Below, piece after piece: positions 1-8,974 of a DNA stretch of 64,000 nt. The DNA lies in assembly GCF_022921095.1 (NCBI RefSeq), contig NZ_CP095053.1:2832501-2896500 (forward strand), written 5' to 3'. Numbering within the stretch: position 1 is the first letter of the stretch; every line of letters starts with the position of its first letter. Both the position numbers and the translations under genes were made by a program. Source of the DNA: Hymenobacter aerilatus (GTDB taxonomy: Bacteria > Bacteroidota > Bacteroidia > Cytophagales > Hymenobacteraceae). The notes below the pieces were generated by a model, which did no database searches, was not told where the DNA came from, and worked only from the letters and a program-made list of their open reading frames with translations.

Positions 1-113
1 GCATCCAGCCACTGCTCTCGTTGCTGCTCGGCTTGTTGCGAAGTGAGGCGGCTTCGTAGGTAGCGTTGCAGGCGAGAAGGCAGACGACGGAAGCGGGAAT
101 CTGAGGGCTTCAT
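1..113 (-). CDS. Unrecognised protein, N-terminal fragment cut by window edge
   Basis: An open frame starts at an ATG at 113 and runs off the left edge, giving about 37 residues. The peptide begins MKPSDSRFRR and is rich in Arg, Ser and Gln, with no signal peptide or membrane segment. It lies 108 bp downstream of the PafA-like gene in the same orientation, so the two could be cotranscribed. I do not recognise the family from so short a piece, and the reading frame is the only evidence. Confidence 0.4.
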   Translation of the reverse strand, partial: MKPSDSRFRRLPSRLQRYLRSRLTSQQAEQQREQWLD

Positions 114-221
114 AGGAGAGTTGCACAAGCCCGCAGCAGTAACCATCCGCCAAGCTCGATGTAACGAAAACGTAATACTGTGCTGGTGGTGGACCTCACC
201 AGAACGATAGGACAGAACTTA

Positions 222-1877
222 CTACCGGCGTTTTTTAGTGGATTTAGAACTCAGTACCTCCACGATAGGCTCGCCGGTGCAGGCGCTGGGCAGCTTGCTT
301 TCCACCAGCATAGCAGCTGTGGGGGCAATATCCGTGATGGTGTGCGGCTCGTAGCTGACACCGGGCGTGATGCCGGCTCCGAACCACAGCAGGGGCACGT
401 GGCTGTCGTAGAGGTAGCCCGAGCCGTGGGTGGCTCCTACCCCTAGCTCCCAGGTCCAGCCCGGTTCCAGCTCAAAGCGCACGTCACCGAAACGCTTGTA
501 GTAGAGACCATTCTGGAGTTTTTCTTCGAGGAAGGCGCCGGTGCTGCTGGTAAGGAGCTGCGTGGTCGTGTTTACCTGGGCAATACCGTCTTGGTCGCGG
601 AGGTAGTCGGCCAAGAGGTCCTGCACGCGGGCCAATTCCAACTTGCGGCTGGCAATGAGCGGCCGGTTGAGGTAGTACATGTTGTTGCGCTCCGTCTCAA
701 TCCACTGGCCCGGCCCTAACTGCTGGGTGAGATAGGCGGCCGCGCCCTGGTTGAGGGTGGCGTGGTGCTGTGCACCGCTGGGTGCGTGGTGCTGAGCCAG
801 GTATTTGGGTACTTCGCTGGCGCCGTGGTCGGCGGTCAGGAAGATGGTGTAGTTGCCCTTGCCCACGGTTTTGTCGAGGGCTTGCAGCAGGCGCGCAATT
901 TCCAGGTCGAGGCGCAGGTACAGGTCGTTTTCTTCCTTGGATAGCGGCCCGAAAGTATGACCCACGGCATCGGGGCTGGAATAGCTGATGGCTAGCAGAT
1001 CGGACACGTCGTCACGGCCCAAATCAGTGTTGGCGAGAGCAGCCAACGCCAGGTCAGTGAGCAGGTTGTCGCCGAAGGGCGAGACGTTGACCGTCTCATA
1101 GGCCGGCGGGTTCTGGGGCGCCAACTTGCCTAGCTCATAGGGAAAAGTAGCGGCCGTTTTGCCTTTGAATATCTTTTCGTAGGCGTTGGAATCGGCCACG
1201 CTGTTGAGGTAGGCTTCGGGGCCGCGCAAGGGCGTCCAGGTTTGCTGGCGGTAGTAGTCGGCCTTTTTCTGGGCGTTGAAATCGACTACCCACTTCGGTA
1301 GCGCCTGCATGTAGTAGGTGCTGGAAATGAAGTTGCCAGTATTGATGTCGAACCAGAAAGCGCCATCGGCCATGTGCCCGGCTGGCAGCGCCGACGCCCG
1401 GTCTTTCAACGACAGCGCAATGACCTTGCTGCGGCCATTGGATACCATTTTCATCTCGTCACCGAGGGTAGTACTCAACTGGTTGCGCGCCGATACGCCC
1501 ATGCTCTTGGTGGTAGTACCCACTAGCTGCACGGTGGTATCGTCGGTGCAGTACACATCGTGGCGCAGGCGTCGGTCGTACCAGGAGTTGCCCACAATGC
1601 CGTGGTAGCGGGGCGTGGTGCCCGTGTACACCGAGGAGTGGCCGGGTCCCGTCACCGTGGGAATGTAGTTGTAGTGAGTGTTGCGGCACTCAAACCCCTC
1701 GCGCAGGAGGCGTTTGAAGCCGTCGTTGCCCATCTGGTCGAGGTAGCGGGGTAGGTAGTCGGCCCGCATCTGGTCGACCATAATGCCCACCATCAGCTTA
1801 GGCTTTTTGGTGCCCTGGGCGAGCAAAGCGGGGGCGCTACCCAGCAGGAGCGCAGAAAGCAGTAATTTTCGTAACAT
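222..1877 (-). CDS. pafA: PafA-like alkaline phosphatase (phosphodiesterase/nucleotide pyrophosphatase superfamily)
   Basis: This 551-residue exported phosphatase should hydrolyse phosphate monoesters in the periplasm or outside the cell. A cleavable signal peptide covers about residues 1-20 (ending LLAQ). The PafA fingerprint is complete. The nucleophile is Thr76 in TVTGPGHSS, the first metal Asp is D35 in VDQM, and Asn97 lies in GNSWYDR. A Lys-x-Arg pair sits in SLKDRA, and the metal ligands appear in SPDAVGHTF, TADHGAS and a late ATHGS. In the Flavobacterium and Elizabethkingia enzymes this Thr/Asn/Lys/Arg set defines a phosphate-insensitive monoesterase. It is encoded on the strand opposite the susCD-phosphodiesterase genes but only about 1.2 kb away, which fits a shared role in phosphate scavenging. 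Confidence 0.9.
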   Translation of the reverse strand: MLRKLLLSALLLGSAPALLAQGTKKPKLMVGIMVDQMRADYLPRYLDQMGNDGFKRLLREGFECRNTHYNYIPTVTGPGHSSVYTGTTPRYHGIVGNSWYDRRLRHDVYCTDDTTVQLVGTTTKSMGVSARNQLSTTLGDEMKMVSNGRSKVIALSLKDRASALPAGHMADGAFWFDINTGNFISSTYYMQALPKWVVDFNAQKKADYYRQQTWTPLRGPEAYLNSVADSNAYEKIFKGKTAATFPYELGKLAPQNPPAYETVNVSPFGDNLLTDLALAALANTDLGRDDVSDLLAISYSSPDAVGHTFGPLSKEENDLYLRLDLEIARLLQALDKTVGKGNYTIFLTADHGASEVPKYLAQHHAPSGAQHHATLNQGAAAYLTQQLGPGQWIETERNNMYYLNRPLIASRKLELARVQDLLADYLRDQDGIAQVNTTTQLLTSSTGAFLEEKLQNGLYYKRFGDVRFELEPGWTWELGVGATHGSGYLYDSHVPLLWFGAGITPGVSYEPHTITDIAPTAAMLVESKLPSACTGEPIVEVLSSKSTKKRR

Positions 1878-2134
1878 ACACAGGATAAGGCACTACTGCG
1901 CACTCAATGGCCACGCAGGCACCAAAGCAGGAAAGGAAGAAAAACGCGCAGCACCAATACTGTCGCCGGCTATCTGCCATCGAAAGCAGACAACCCTATG
2001 CGCCGCCTAGGCAGATGGTAGGTGGCGGGCTGATTGCTTTCCCGGCCGGGGCTGCCACCTACACCTACCTAGTTGCAGACCTCGGACTTTTCAACTATCC
2101 CCTACCCTCGATTTAACGAAGAGGTAACATAGGG

Positions 2135-2683
2135 TTAGCTCAACAGCTTCACCAGGTAGGGAGAAAGCTTATGCAAAGCGCTGTTCATCTGGTTGCGCAC
2201 GGTTTGCTCGGAAGTGGCAAAGCGCTCCGCAATTTCCTTCACCGAAAAATCGTGGAGCATGCTTAGCAGAAACACTTCTTTCTCTTTGGGCGGTAGCGCC
2301 TGAGCCCGCGCCTGCACGGCGGCCAGCGTATCGTGGCTCACGAGATGCTTCAGGGTAAGCTCGGTGCTGGCTTCCTGTGCGGCACCGAAGTGCTGCAAGT
2401 GTCGGCTGCGGATGTCGGCGTCGCGGAAACGGGTGAGGATTTTCTTGCGCAACGCTCCTAGCAGGTAGCTTTGAGCATTGGTTTGCACGTGCAGTTGCGC
2501 GCGGTTGGCCCACAGGTCGCAGAACAGCTCCTGGGTGATATCCTCAGCATCGGGGGCGTGGCGCAACACCTTATAGGCGTACCGATACAACTCCCGCCAG
2601 TGCGCCTCAAACAGCTGCTCGAAGGCCTGGTAGTCGTTGGCGCGGATTCGCTCCAGTAGCTCAAGTAGGGTATCAGTAGCCAC
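2135..2683 (-). CDS. ECF sigma factor, Bacteroidota sigma-70 family
   Basis: This is a 182-residue extracytoplasmic-function RNA polymerase sigma factor. Region 2 (about residues 15-85) contains the EDITQELFCDLW helix. Region 4 is the C-terminal helix-turn-helix, with FSVKEIAERF and SEQTVRNQMNSAL. I chose the GTG at 2683; the longer frame starts with TTG at 2716 and adds an odd FYLWRKEC segment. It is transcribed divergently from the SusC gene across about 400 bp, the arrangement seen for sigma factors controlling neighbouring TonB-dependent systems. No FecR-like anti-sigma gene is adjacent and the neighbouring SusC lacks an STN signalling domain, so its control is unclear. Confidence 0.85.
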   Translation of the reverse strand: MATDTLLELLERIRANDYQAFEQLFEAHWRELYRYAYKVLRHAPDAEDITQELFCDLWANRAQLHVQTNAQSYLLGALRKKILTRFRDADIRSRHLQHFGAAQEASTELTLKHLVSHDTLAAVQARAQALPPKEKEVFLLSMLHDFSVKEIAERFATSEQTVRNQMNSALHKLSPYLVKLLS

Positions 2684-3089
2684 AGCGCATTCTTTGCGCC
2701 AAAGGTAGAAGCCCAAGCGTGCGATGAGAGGGGCGACAAGCAGATATCACACAGCCTTTACGGTTCGGTAACACGCCCGTAACACAGCCAAAACGGAGCG
2801 CTAGGGCCGATAACCGTTGGTAACAATTACTTGATAATGGCGAAATCTACACGACACAACGCGGGCCTTCCTTTGTGCCGTCCAAAGACTTGCCGGAGCT
2901 TATCGGCAGCGAACAGCCACTGCATAACTGCTCCTGCCTCACATAGCGCTTGATTGATAAAGCACTACTACACAGCTTTATGCAATTAATGTAAACACGA
3001 ATTCTACTGGAGGTTTTCGCTGGTTCACCTGCTATGCGCGCTGCTACGTTTCGGGAGTCTTTTTGTTTCCGCCACTTCTCTTTGCCTCT
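2684..3089. other. Intergenic region between divergent sigma factor and susC
   Basis: About 400 bp separate the two divergent starts, so both promoters should lie here. The half nearer susC is locally AT-richer. I found no convincing TAnnTTTG box at a suitable distance and no strong hairpin. Short open frames here have no recognisable features. Confidence 0.5.
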
Positions 3090-6000
3090 ATGCCAAAACA
3101 CGTACAGCTACGACCAACCCAAACCGCAGGCAAGCGGACGGTTGTAACGCTTGTTGCCCTGAGTTTAACGGGTTCGGCCGTGGCCGCCCGGTCCCTACCC
3201 TACTCGCCTGATCAGCCCGTAACGGAGGCGCTTCCTTTGCTGGCTGCTACCCCAGTTACCGGTCGCATCACCGACAAAGCCGGTCAGCCCCTACCCGGCG
3301 TCACGGTGCTGGTGAAGGGTACCAACACCGGCACCACCACCGACCCCGACGGCCGCTTTCAACTAACCGTGGAAGACCCCACGCAAGCTGTATTGGTGGT
3401 GTCGTTTATCGGCTACGAAAAGCAAGAGCTGCGCGTGGCCGAGCAAACCGACTTCAACATTACGCTCTCGGACGCGGCTACCGGTTTGGATGAGGTGGTC
3501 GTAATTGGCTACGGCACAGCCAAGCGCGAGAACGTGACTACTGCCATTGCTACCCTGCCCAATCCCGAGAAACAGGCCCAGCGCCCTATTTCCACAGTGC
3601 AGGACATGCTGCAAGGCAACGTGGCCGGCGTGACGGTGCTGCAAAACGGCGGTGACCCGTCGGCCACGGCGCGGGTAGTGATTCGTGGGGCAGGCTCCAT
3701 TAATGCCGAGAATCCGCTGTACGTGGTGGACGGCATGCCCTATTACGGTGGCCCGATTAACCCCAATGATATTGCCAGCCTTACGGTGCTGAAGGATGCC
3801 GCGGCGGCGGCCATCTACGGAGCGCAGGCTGCGTCGGGTGTCATCGTCATCACCACCAAAAGCGGTAAGGCCGGCGTGCCCCGTGTGACCATCGACACGT
3901 ATCAGGGCTGGCAATCGGCGTACAAGCTGCCTCGCGCGCTGAACGCGGCTGAGCAAGCCGCCGCCTACAACCAGGCGGCCGACAATGCCGGGGTAGGCCG
4001 CCCCGCGGCCCACGACGCCACCAAGAACCCCTGGGGCCAGATTACGCGCACCGATTGGGTGGACGAAATCTTCCGCACAGGCAGCATCTACAACCTGAAC
4101 GCTACCGTGAGTGGGGGCAACGAGCGGGGCCGCTTCCTGACATCCTTCGGCTACCACAACCGCGAGGGGTTGCTGCTGAACACCAACCTAAAGCGCTACA
4201 CCCTGCGCCTGAAATCGGACTACGACATCAGCCCCAAGATTACAGTAGGCCAGAACGTGTACGTGAACCAGCGCACCGCCCGGGGCACCAACACCAGCAA
4301 CAGCTACTCAGGCAGCATCATCAACGCCATCTACATGCCCGCGGCGGCGCCCGTGCGCAACGAGGACGGCACGTTTGGGGGCGTCACGCCGATGGCTCCG
4401 GCCCCAGAGTTTGCCTTTGCTGGTGCTTATGGCGACGTGTACAACCCCGTGGCGCTGCTAGAGCGCCCTACCGTGGATAATCCGTTCCTGAACCTGAATG
4501 GCATTGGCTACGTGGAGTACAACCCGCTGGCCAACCTGAAGCTGCGCAGCAGCTTCAGCCTCGATTTGCAGCGCGAGTCTTACAAGCGCTTCGACCCGCG
4601 CATTCCGGAGCCGGGCCGCGCTAACACCATGAACTACCTGAACCAGAACCAGACCGACCGTAACCGCTGGATTTGGGACAACCAGGTAAGCTATCAGAAA
4701 AGCTTCGGCAAGCACTTCTTCGACCTCACGGCCGTGTACTCGGCCCAGCGCACCAACTACGAGTATTACTCGGTGCAGGCCCAGAACTTCGACCGCGAGG
4801 ACGACTGGTACCAGTACATTGGCAACGCCAAGGAGTTTGTGCAGCGCCCCGGCAGCGACGTGTGGCAAGATGCCCTTACCTCGGCCATTGGCCGCCTCAC
4901 CTACAGCTACGCCGACCGCTACTTCCTGACCGGCAGCGTGCGCCGCGACCAAACCTCGCGCCTCTCGCGCTACAACTCCGACTACTTCCCAGCCGTGTCG
5001 GGCGCCTGGAAAATCTCTTCGGAGTCGTTTTTCAACGTGAAGCCTATTCAGACCCTGAAGCTGCGCGGCTCGTGGGGGCAGATCGGCAACATTCAGTCGG
5101 TGGCCTACTACGCCTACAACGTGCCGCTTGTGACGGGGCAGTCCTACTTGGGCAGCACGCCGGCTTACTACGCGGGCTACTATATTAATAAGCAGTCGAA
5201 CCCCAATTTGAAATGGGAACGGTCGGAGACGTTTGACGTAGGCTTAGACGTGGGCATGCTGGATAATCGTCTGACCATCACCGCCGATTACTTTCAGAAA
5301 TATACCCGCGGCCTCATCCTGGCCGTGGCACCTAACACCAGCGCCGGGGTAGGCGAAGGCGCTACCTCCAACGTGGGCACGGTGCTGAACAAAGGCATAG
5401 AGTTGGGTCTGGGCTACAACGACCAGGTAGGCGACTTCCGCTACCAGCTGAACGGCAACATCGCTACTCTGAAAAACCGCGTGCAGGACCTCGACGGCTA
5501 CGGTGCCGACTTCATCCAGCACACCGACAACGTGCGCACGCAGCTTTATCCCTACCGCTCGGCACCGGGGCAGCCGCTGTATGCTTACTACTTGATTCCC
5601 AATGAAGGTCTGTTCCAGACGGAGCAGGAGGTAGCGGCCTACACCAATGGCGAGGGCAAGCTGATTCAACCTAATGCCAAGCCCGGCGACCTGAAGTTTC
5701 GCGACGTGAACGGCGACGGTAAAATTGACGACAACGACCGAGTGTATAAGGGCAATGCCATGCCCAAGCTCACCTACGGCCTCACGCTGGGTGGGCAATG
5801 GAAAGGCTTCGACCTGAGCATGTTTTGGCAGGGTGTGAGCGGCGTGGAGTTGTTCAACGCCTATAAGTTCTCGACCTATAACGCCGGCTTGCAAGGCTAC
5901 AACCTCGACCGCCGCGTGCTGAACGCCTGGACGCCAGAAAATACCAACACCGACATCCCGCGCCTCTCCACCAACGACGCCAACCAGAACTTCAGCCGCG

Positions 6001-6251
6001 TATCGGACTGGTACCTGGAAAACGGTTCCTACCTGCGCCTGAAAAACCTATCCATCGGCTACACCCTGCCTGCCGCCCTCACCGACCGCGTGCGCACCGG
6101 CGCCAGCCTGCGTTTCTACGCCACCGTCGAGAACCTGGTGACCTTCACCAAGTACTCCGGCCTCGACCCTGAAGTAGGCGGCATCGGCCTCGACCAAGGC
6201 ACCTACCCCCTGCCCCGCACCTTCACCATTGGGTTGAATTTGGGCATTTAA
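3090..6251 (+). CDS. SusC/RagA-type TonB-dependent outer-membrane transporter
   Basis: This 1053-residue outer-membrane importer works with the SusD partner just downstream. I chose the ATG at 3090 because it opens a normal signal peptide (about residues 1-32, ending SAVAA); the longer frame starts at TTG 3063. A carboxypeptidase-regulatory-like domain follows (about 50-125, VTGRITDKAGQPLPGV). The SusC signature GLDEVVVIGYG and the plug come next (VVDGMPYYGG, then a VLKDAAAAAIYG stretch). The rest is a 22-strand-type barrel ending FTIGLNLGI. There is no N-terminal STN domain. The neighbouring phosphatases and phosphodiesterases suggest a phosphorylated substrate rather than a plain polysaccharide, but this is inference. 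Confidence 0.93.
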   Translation: MPKHVQLRPTQTAGKRTVVTLVALSLTGSAVAARSLPYSPDQPVTEALPLLAATPVTGRITDKAGQPLPGVTVLVKGTNTGTTTDPDGRFQLTVEDPTQAVLVVSFIGYEKQELRVAEQTDFNITLSDAATGLDEVVVIGYGTAKRENVTTAIATLPNPEKQAQRPISTVQDMLQGNVAGVTVLQNGGDPSATARVVIRGAGSINAENPLYVVDGMPYYGGPINPNDIASLTVLKDAAAAAIYGAQAASGVIVITTKSGKAGVPRVTIDTYQGWQSAYKLPRALNAAEQAAAYNQAADNAGVGRPAAHDATKNPWGQITRTDWVDEIFRTGSIYNLNATVSGGNERGRFLTSFGYHNREGLLLNTNLKRYTLRLKSDYDISPKITVGQNVYVNQRTARGTNTSNSYSGSIINAIYMPAAAPVRNEDGTFGGVTPMAPAPEFAFAGAYGDVYNPVALLERPTVDNPFLNLNGIGYVEYNPLANLKLRSSFSLDLQRESYKRFDPRIPEPGRANTMNYLNQNQTDRNRWIWDNQVSYQKSFGKHFFDLTAVYSAQRTNYEYYSVQAQNFDREDDWYQYIGNAKEFVQRPGSDVWQDALTSAIGRLTYSYADRYFLTGSVRRDQTSRLSRYNSDYFPAVSGAWKISSESFFNVKPIQTLKLRGSWGQIGNIQSVAYYAYNVPLVTGQSYLGSTPAYYAGYYINKQSNPNLKWERSETFDVGLDVGMLDNRLTITADYFQKYTRGLILAVAPNTSAGVGEGATSNVGTVLNKGIELGLGYNDQVGDFRYQLNGNIATLKNRVQDLDGYGADFIQHTDNVRTQLYPYRSAPGQPLYAYYLIPNEGLFQTEQEVAAYTNGEGKLIQPNAKPGDLKFRDVNGDGKIDDNDRVYKGNAMPKLTYGLTLGGQWKGFDLSMFWQGVSGVELFNAYKFSTYNAGLQGYNLDRRVLNAWTPENTNTDIPRLSTNDANQNFSRVSDWYLENGSYLRLKNLSIGYTLPAALTDRVRTGASLRFYATVENLVTFTKYSGLDPEVGGIGLDQGTYPLPRTFTIGLNLGI

Positions 6252-6286
6252 GTCGGTTATCAGTTGCTAGCTCGTTCTGGTGGGAC

Positions 6287-6329
6287 GCCTCCCCCCCCGG
6301 CCCCCTCTCCAAAAAGGAGAGGGGGAGCC
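6287..6329. repeat. Palindromic repeat family 1, copy a (susC-susD gap)
   Basis: A 43-bp unit just after the susC stop whose core forms a strong hairpin (CCCCCTCTCC, AAAAA loop, GGAGAGGGGG). It is an inverted copy, with one mismatch, of the unit at 6372-6414. A related copy follows susD at 8022. Confidence 0.8.
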
Positions 6330-6371
6330 GAACGATTTTCTATCATCATTTACCAATGACCGCGCCGCCGT

Positions 6372-6414
6372 GGCTCCCCCTCTCCTTTTTGGAGAGGGGG
6401 CCGGGGGGTGAGGC
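6372..6414. repeat. Palindromic repeat family 1, copy b (upstream of susD)
   Basis: This is the reverse complement of 6287-6329 with one mismatch. The two units bracket about 40 bp and lie just upstream of the susD start. Each arm is a hairpin and the arms can also pair with each other. The TTTTT here is the loop between CCCCTCTCC and GGAGAGGGG, so this is not a classical terminator with a trailing T-run. Confidence 0.8.
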
Positions 6415-6433
6415 GCACCTTAGCACAACTTAC

Positions 6434-7996
6434 ATGAAACGCACATACGCTACCCTCCTCTTCACCTCGCTCCTCCTCAGCGCTGCCACCAGCTGCCAGG
6501 ACGAGTTTACCGACCTCACGCCCCAGGGCACCATCACGGACGCCAACTTCTGGCAAACTGACGCCGACGCCGTGGCTGCTTCCAACGCCCTGTACACCTA
6601 CATGAGCAATGACGACATGTTCGGGCGCGGGTTTTTCTGGCTGATTAATGCCTCCGATGACATGGTGACCGGCCGCGTGCGGGCAACTGCCGCCAACGTG
6701 CGCAACTTCACGGCCACTGGCAACGAGGGCGACACCAACAAGATGTACGGCTACTCGTACCGTGTCATTCGCCGCTGCAACGAGATTCTGAAGAACGTGC
6801 CCGGCATGAGCATCAGCGAGAGCCTGAAAAACCGGGTGCTGGGCGAGGCGTACTTCATGCGAGCCTTCACCTACTTCCACATTGCTACCCGCTACGGCGA
6901 CCAGCGCGCCGGCGTGCCCATCGTGACAGTAGACAACATGGACCAGAACGAGTTTCCGCGCCCTGCCAGTGTAGTAGAAAACTACCAGTTGATGGAGCAG
7001 GACTTCAAGAAGGCCGCCGAGTTGCTGCCCCTCGTTACGGCCTACTCTGGTGCCGATTTGGGTAGGGCGCACAAAGACGCTGCCCTGGCCTACCTCACCA
7101 AAACCTACGCCTTCTGGGCGCAGTACGACAAGAGCAAGTGGGCCGAGGCCGAGAAGGCTGCCGATGCCGTAGCCAGCTCTGGCTCGGGTAGGGCGCTGCT
7201 CAGCACCGGCCAACCGCAGCAGGACTTCCACAGCGTGTTCACCATCCCGAATAACTGGTCCTCGGAGTACATCTGGTCAGTAGTTTCGGGCAAGCAGGAC
7301 GGCAGCATTCTGCCGGGTGTGCTGCTCGAAAACAAGGGTTGGGGCCAATACAATGGTTGGGGCTACTTCCAGCCTACCCTGGAGCTGTACCAAGAGTTTG
7401 AGGCCGGCGACCCACGTCTGAAAGCAACTATTCTCACTTTCGGCGACGAGTTTACCTACCTGGGTGCTACCAAGCGCTACTCGTCCACTAACTCGCTCAC
7501 GGGCTTCCAGTTCAGCAAGTACATGCAGCCCTACGAAACGCCTGTGACTACCCATCTGAACGCCAACGGTGACAAGCCCACCACCGACCTGAACGTGCCG
7601 CTGATGCGCTACGCCGAAGTGCTGCTGCTGAAAGCCGAAGCCCAAATCATGCAGGGCAAGAGCGGCGACGTGGCCCTGAACGCCGTGCGCCGCCGTGCTG
7701 GCCTAACGCCCAAAACCGGCGCTACCCTCGCCGACCTCAAGCACGAGCGGCGCGTGGAGCTGGCTGGCGAGTTTGCCGACCGCCACGCCGACCTCGTGCG
7801 TTGGGGCGACGCCCAGACTGCCTACGCCAAGCCCCAGCATGGCCGCCAGTACGCCGACCAGTCCAACCCCAACTCTACCTATAAAGTGGTGGAAGTGTGG
7901 CCCGCTCGCACCTTCAACCCCGCCGTGCACCACGTGTGGCCTATCCCCCCCACCGACCTCGCCAACTCGAAAATCGCGCAGAATCAGGGGTGGTAG
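6434..7996 (+). CDS. SusD/RagB-family outer-membrane nutrient-binding lipoprotein
   Basis: This 520-residue surface lipoprotein caps the SusC barrel and captures substrate. I chose the ATG at 6434, which begins MKRTYATLLF and gives a lipoprotein signal with lipidated Cys at about residue 20 (AATSCQDEF). The longer frame from 6356 would translate the upstream repeat. SusD hallmarks include an N-terminal LTPQGTITDANFWQT segment, TPR-like helices with FMRAFTYFHI, and the C-terminal signature around ELAGEFADRHADLVRWGD. The protein ends with the usual HHVWPIPPTDLANS segment. The gene follows susC by 182 bp that contain an inverted repeat pair, which might tune the susC:susD expression ratio. Confidence 0.93.
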   Translation: MKRTYATLLFTSLLLSAATSCQDEFTDLTPQGTITDANFWQTDADAVAASNALYTYMSNDDMFGRGFFWLINASDDMVTGRVRATAANVRNFTATGNEGDTNKMYGYSYRVIRRCNEILKNVPGMSISESLKNRVLGEAYFMRAFTYFHIATRYGDQRAGVPIVTVDNMDQNEFPRPASVVENYQLMEQDFKKAAELLPLVTAYSGADLGRAHKDAALAYLTKTYAFWAQYDKSKWAEAEKAADAVASSGSGRALLSTGQPQQDFHSVFTIPNNWSSEYIWSVVSGKQDGSILPGVLLENKGWGQYNGWGYFQPTLELYQEFEAGDPRLKATILTFGDEFTYLGATKRYSSTNSLTGFQFSKYMQPYETPVTTHLNANGDKPTTDLNVPLMRYAEVLLLKAEAQIMQGKSGDVALNAVRRRAGLTPKTGATLADLKHERRVELAGEFADRHADLVRWGDAQTAYAKPQHGRQYADQSNPNSTYKVVEVWPARTFNPAVHHVWPIPPTDLANSKIAQNQGW

Positions 7997-8021
7997 ACTC
8001 AACCCTTAAACCGCTGCCGTC

Positions 8022-8077
8022 TGGCTCCCCCTCTCCTTCTCGGAGAGGGGGTAGGGAGGTGAGGCGCACCGTTAGCA
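8022..8077. repeat. Palindromic repeat family 1, copy c (after susD)
   Basis: The unit starts GGCTCCCCCTCTCC, with a CTTCTC centre in place of the A/T loop. It continues into the shared tail GTGAGGCGCACCGTTAGCAC. The same tail (GTGAGGCGCACCTTAGCAC) follows copy b, so the repeat unit is about 55 bp with a hairpin head and a conserved tail. Confidence 0.75.
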
Positions 8078-8126
8078 CACCTGAACCGCTGACCATCAAG
8101 CCAGCGGTTTGCCTATTTTCCCACCT

Positions 8127-8933
8127 ATGATCAAAACCATTGCTTCTGCCGTCCTCACGGCCTTGTTGCTCACCACAGCTGCTCACACCCAAACGCCACA
8201 CTTCCAACCTGCGCCGCCGCTGGAGCAAGGTCACTCCCACAATGATTACTGGCGCCCGCACCCGCTGTTCGATGCCTTGCAGCTTGGCTTCAAAAGCGTA
8301 GAGGCCGACGTATTTCTGGTTGATAGCACCATGCAAGTAGGCCACGAGCGTGCTGCCCTGCACCCCACCAAAACCCTGCAAAGCCTCTACCTCGACCCAC
8401 TACGCCAGCTCAACGGCCAACTCTACACCAAGCCCGCCGAGCTGTGGCTGTACGTCGATTTCAAAAACGACGGTGAGGCTACCTACGCGCAGTTGCATAA
8501 AGTACTCAGCCGCTACCGCAACATGCTTTCTACCCCGCAGCAGCCCCGTGCGGGCGGTGTGCGCGTCATTCTCACCGGTGGCTACCCCCGTCAGCGAATA
8601 CTCGCCGACCCCAACCGGCTTGTGTTCCTCGACGGTCAGCTCACCGACTTGCAAGCTGGTTTGGCCGCCAATATTCCAACCGTCAACGGCAACTGGAAGA
8701 AGACGTTTCGCTGGGACGGGGTAGGCAAGATGCCCGCTGCCGAAGCCACTCGCCTACGTCAGCTCAACGACCAGGCCGTGCGCACCGGCCAAAAAGTACG
8801 GTTCTGGGACTTGCCCGCCTCCACAGTGGCCCAGCGCCAAGCCGTGTGGCAGGAACTGCTTCGTTACCCTGCCTTGCTAGTCGGCGCCGATGAGCTAGTA
8901 GAGCTGAAGCAAGTAATTGACAAACAGCGCTAG
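8127..8933 (+). CDS. GDPD/PI-PLC superfamily phosphodiesterase (AIM6-like), exported
   Basis: This 268-residue enzyme is expected to cleave a phosphodiester such as a glycerophosphodiester. I chose the ATG at 8127 because it begins a signal peptide (MIKTIASAVL to about residue 21). The catalytic N-terminal half of the superfamily is visible: H36 and H38 in HSHNDYWR, E59 and D61 in VEADVFLV, and H73 in VGHE. These correspond to the catalytic His pair and Ca2+-binding acids of glycerophosphodiester phosphodiesterases. The C-terminal half (FLDGQLTDLQ, VRFWDLPAS) completes the TIM barrel. The start is about 130 bp after susD, with a repeat between, and an alkaline phosphatase follows at 41 bp. 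The phosphomonoester released here could be dephosphorylated by that neighbour. Confidence 0.8.
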   Translation: MIKTIASAVLTALLLTTAAHTQTPHFQPAPPLEQGHSHNDYWRPHPLFDALQLGFKSVEADVFLVDSTMQVGHERAALHPTKTLQSLYLDPLRQLNGQLYTKPAELWLYVDFKNDGEATYAQLHKVLSRYRNMLSTPQQPRAGGVRVILTGGYPRQRILADPNRLVFLDGQLTDLQAGLAANIPTVNGNWKKTFRWDGVGKMPAAEATRLRQLNDQAVRTGQKVRFWDLPASTVAQRQAVWQELLRYPALLVGADELVELKQVIDKQR

Positions 8934-8974
8934 TCTACGCCGCGTAGCTAAGCGCTTTATCTACACCCTTCTGT

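Noticed and set aside
3363..7231. Minus-strand frames of 216-293 codons opposite the first susC and susD
   Set aside because: Composition is typical of antisense shadows of GC-rich genes, with no motifs, and the sense frames have complete SusC and SusD signatures.
6287..8077. Repeated GC-rich units considered as a CRISPR array
   Set aside because: The units are inverted, unequally spaced and separated by a gene, with no regular spacers and no cas genes.
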